Positions 63,716-64,000 of a DNA stretch of 64,000 nt are shown here, one piece after another. The stretch comes from Mya arenaria. Its lineage: Eukaryota > Mollusca > Bivalvia > Myida > Myidae. The stretch covers positions 23,283,743 to 23,347,742 of the forward strand of contig NC_069129.1 of NCBI RefSeq assembly GCF_026914265.1. Direction: 5' to 3'. The notes under the pieces are model-generated. The model did not search any database. It saw nothing but the letters and a program-made list of their open reading frames with translations, and was not told the origin of the DNA. Positions within the stretch are counted from its first letter, which is position 1. Each line of letters opens with the position of its first letter. Both the position numbers and the translations under genes were made by a program.

Positions 63716-64000
63716 TATATAACGTTTAAACTATTCCTATTCTATTTGTTGAGATATTCTAGGGAAAATTTGCAAATAATGAGGGTGTATATATAAACAT
63801 CGAAATATTTGGATTGCGGGTCAACCTTGCGTGAAAAAAATTGGCCAGCGTACCTGAAGTCCGACTGACTTCATTTACTGTGCACAGAGCAAATGTTTTC
63901 AAACAACGATGAAACACAGTCTTTAAATATTCATACCTTAACTATATATACTCCTATTGCAATTCCTTAGATGAATGGGTATCATTTCAATAACATTCAT

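Noticed and set aside
1-64000. Virus-derived or LTR elements
   Set aside because: No reverse transcriptase, integrase, capsid or envelope-like frame and no long direct terminal repeats were recognised on either strand.

Overview
The window looks like nuclear DNA from a mollusc, most likely a bivalve. It is AT-rich, genes are split by many short introns, and about half of it is short non-autonomous DNA transposons, foldback elements, tRNA-derived SINEs and minisatellites of kinds I associate with bivalve genomes. The species cannot be named from the sequence alone. I saw no retroviral, LTR, Polinton or other virus-like element.

Bases 1-30,000 hold one plus-strand gene, the orthologue of ZC3H18/NHN1, a nuclear CCCH zinc-finger protein that links the mRNA cap-binding complex to RNA decay. 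I could join 24 coding exons (1478-27595) with consistent splice phases into a 1,430-residue protein. It runs from an acidic N-terminus through one CCCH finger, the WERGL block, the ADEW-DPWRR block and Ser/Arg-rich exons to the conserved C-terminal helix. Its introns carry a 1.9-kb element with a 146-bp-period array of perfect estrogen-response-type palindromes, a 3-kb 20-bp minisatellite interrupted by a Harbinger-like element, two hAT-like elements, five identical 47-bp repeats next to a splice acceptor, and decayed copies of an exon.

Bases 32,600-63,000 hold a tandem family of a different gene: A (34900-37992, 1,030 residues), a decayed copy P (about 41310-43735), B (52952-56035, 1,027 residues) and a 5'-truncated copy C (60067-61197). 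Each intact protein joins an IFIT-like tetratricopeptide (TPR) region, a disordered Arg/Tyr/Gly-rich middle, a second helical-repeat region and a C-terminal TIR-like domain. Each intact copy appears to have a noncoding first exon and a single coding exon, the layout of vertebrate IFIT genes. IRF/ISRE-like and AP-1 motifs lie in the upstream modules. An IFIT-type RNA sensor fused to a MyD88/TLR-type signalling domain is the strongest candidate here for an undescribed immune system.

The cluster grew by segmental duplication. Fragments of the ZC3H18 3' exons and introns lie at 45.7-47.6 kb, just upstream of the first-exon modules of B, and SINE remnants and other downstream sequence recur after each copy. 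Two minisatellites (54 bp and 66 bp, the latter with a CpG-rich hairpin in every unit) separate B from C. All domain and family calls come from reading the sequence and memory of the families; no database search was run.
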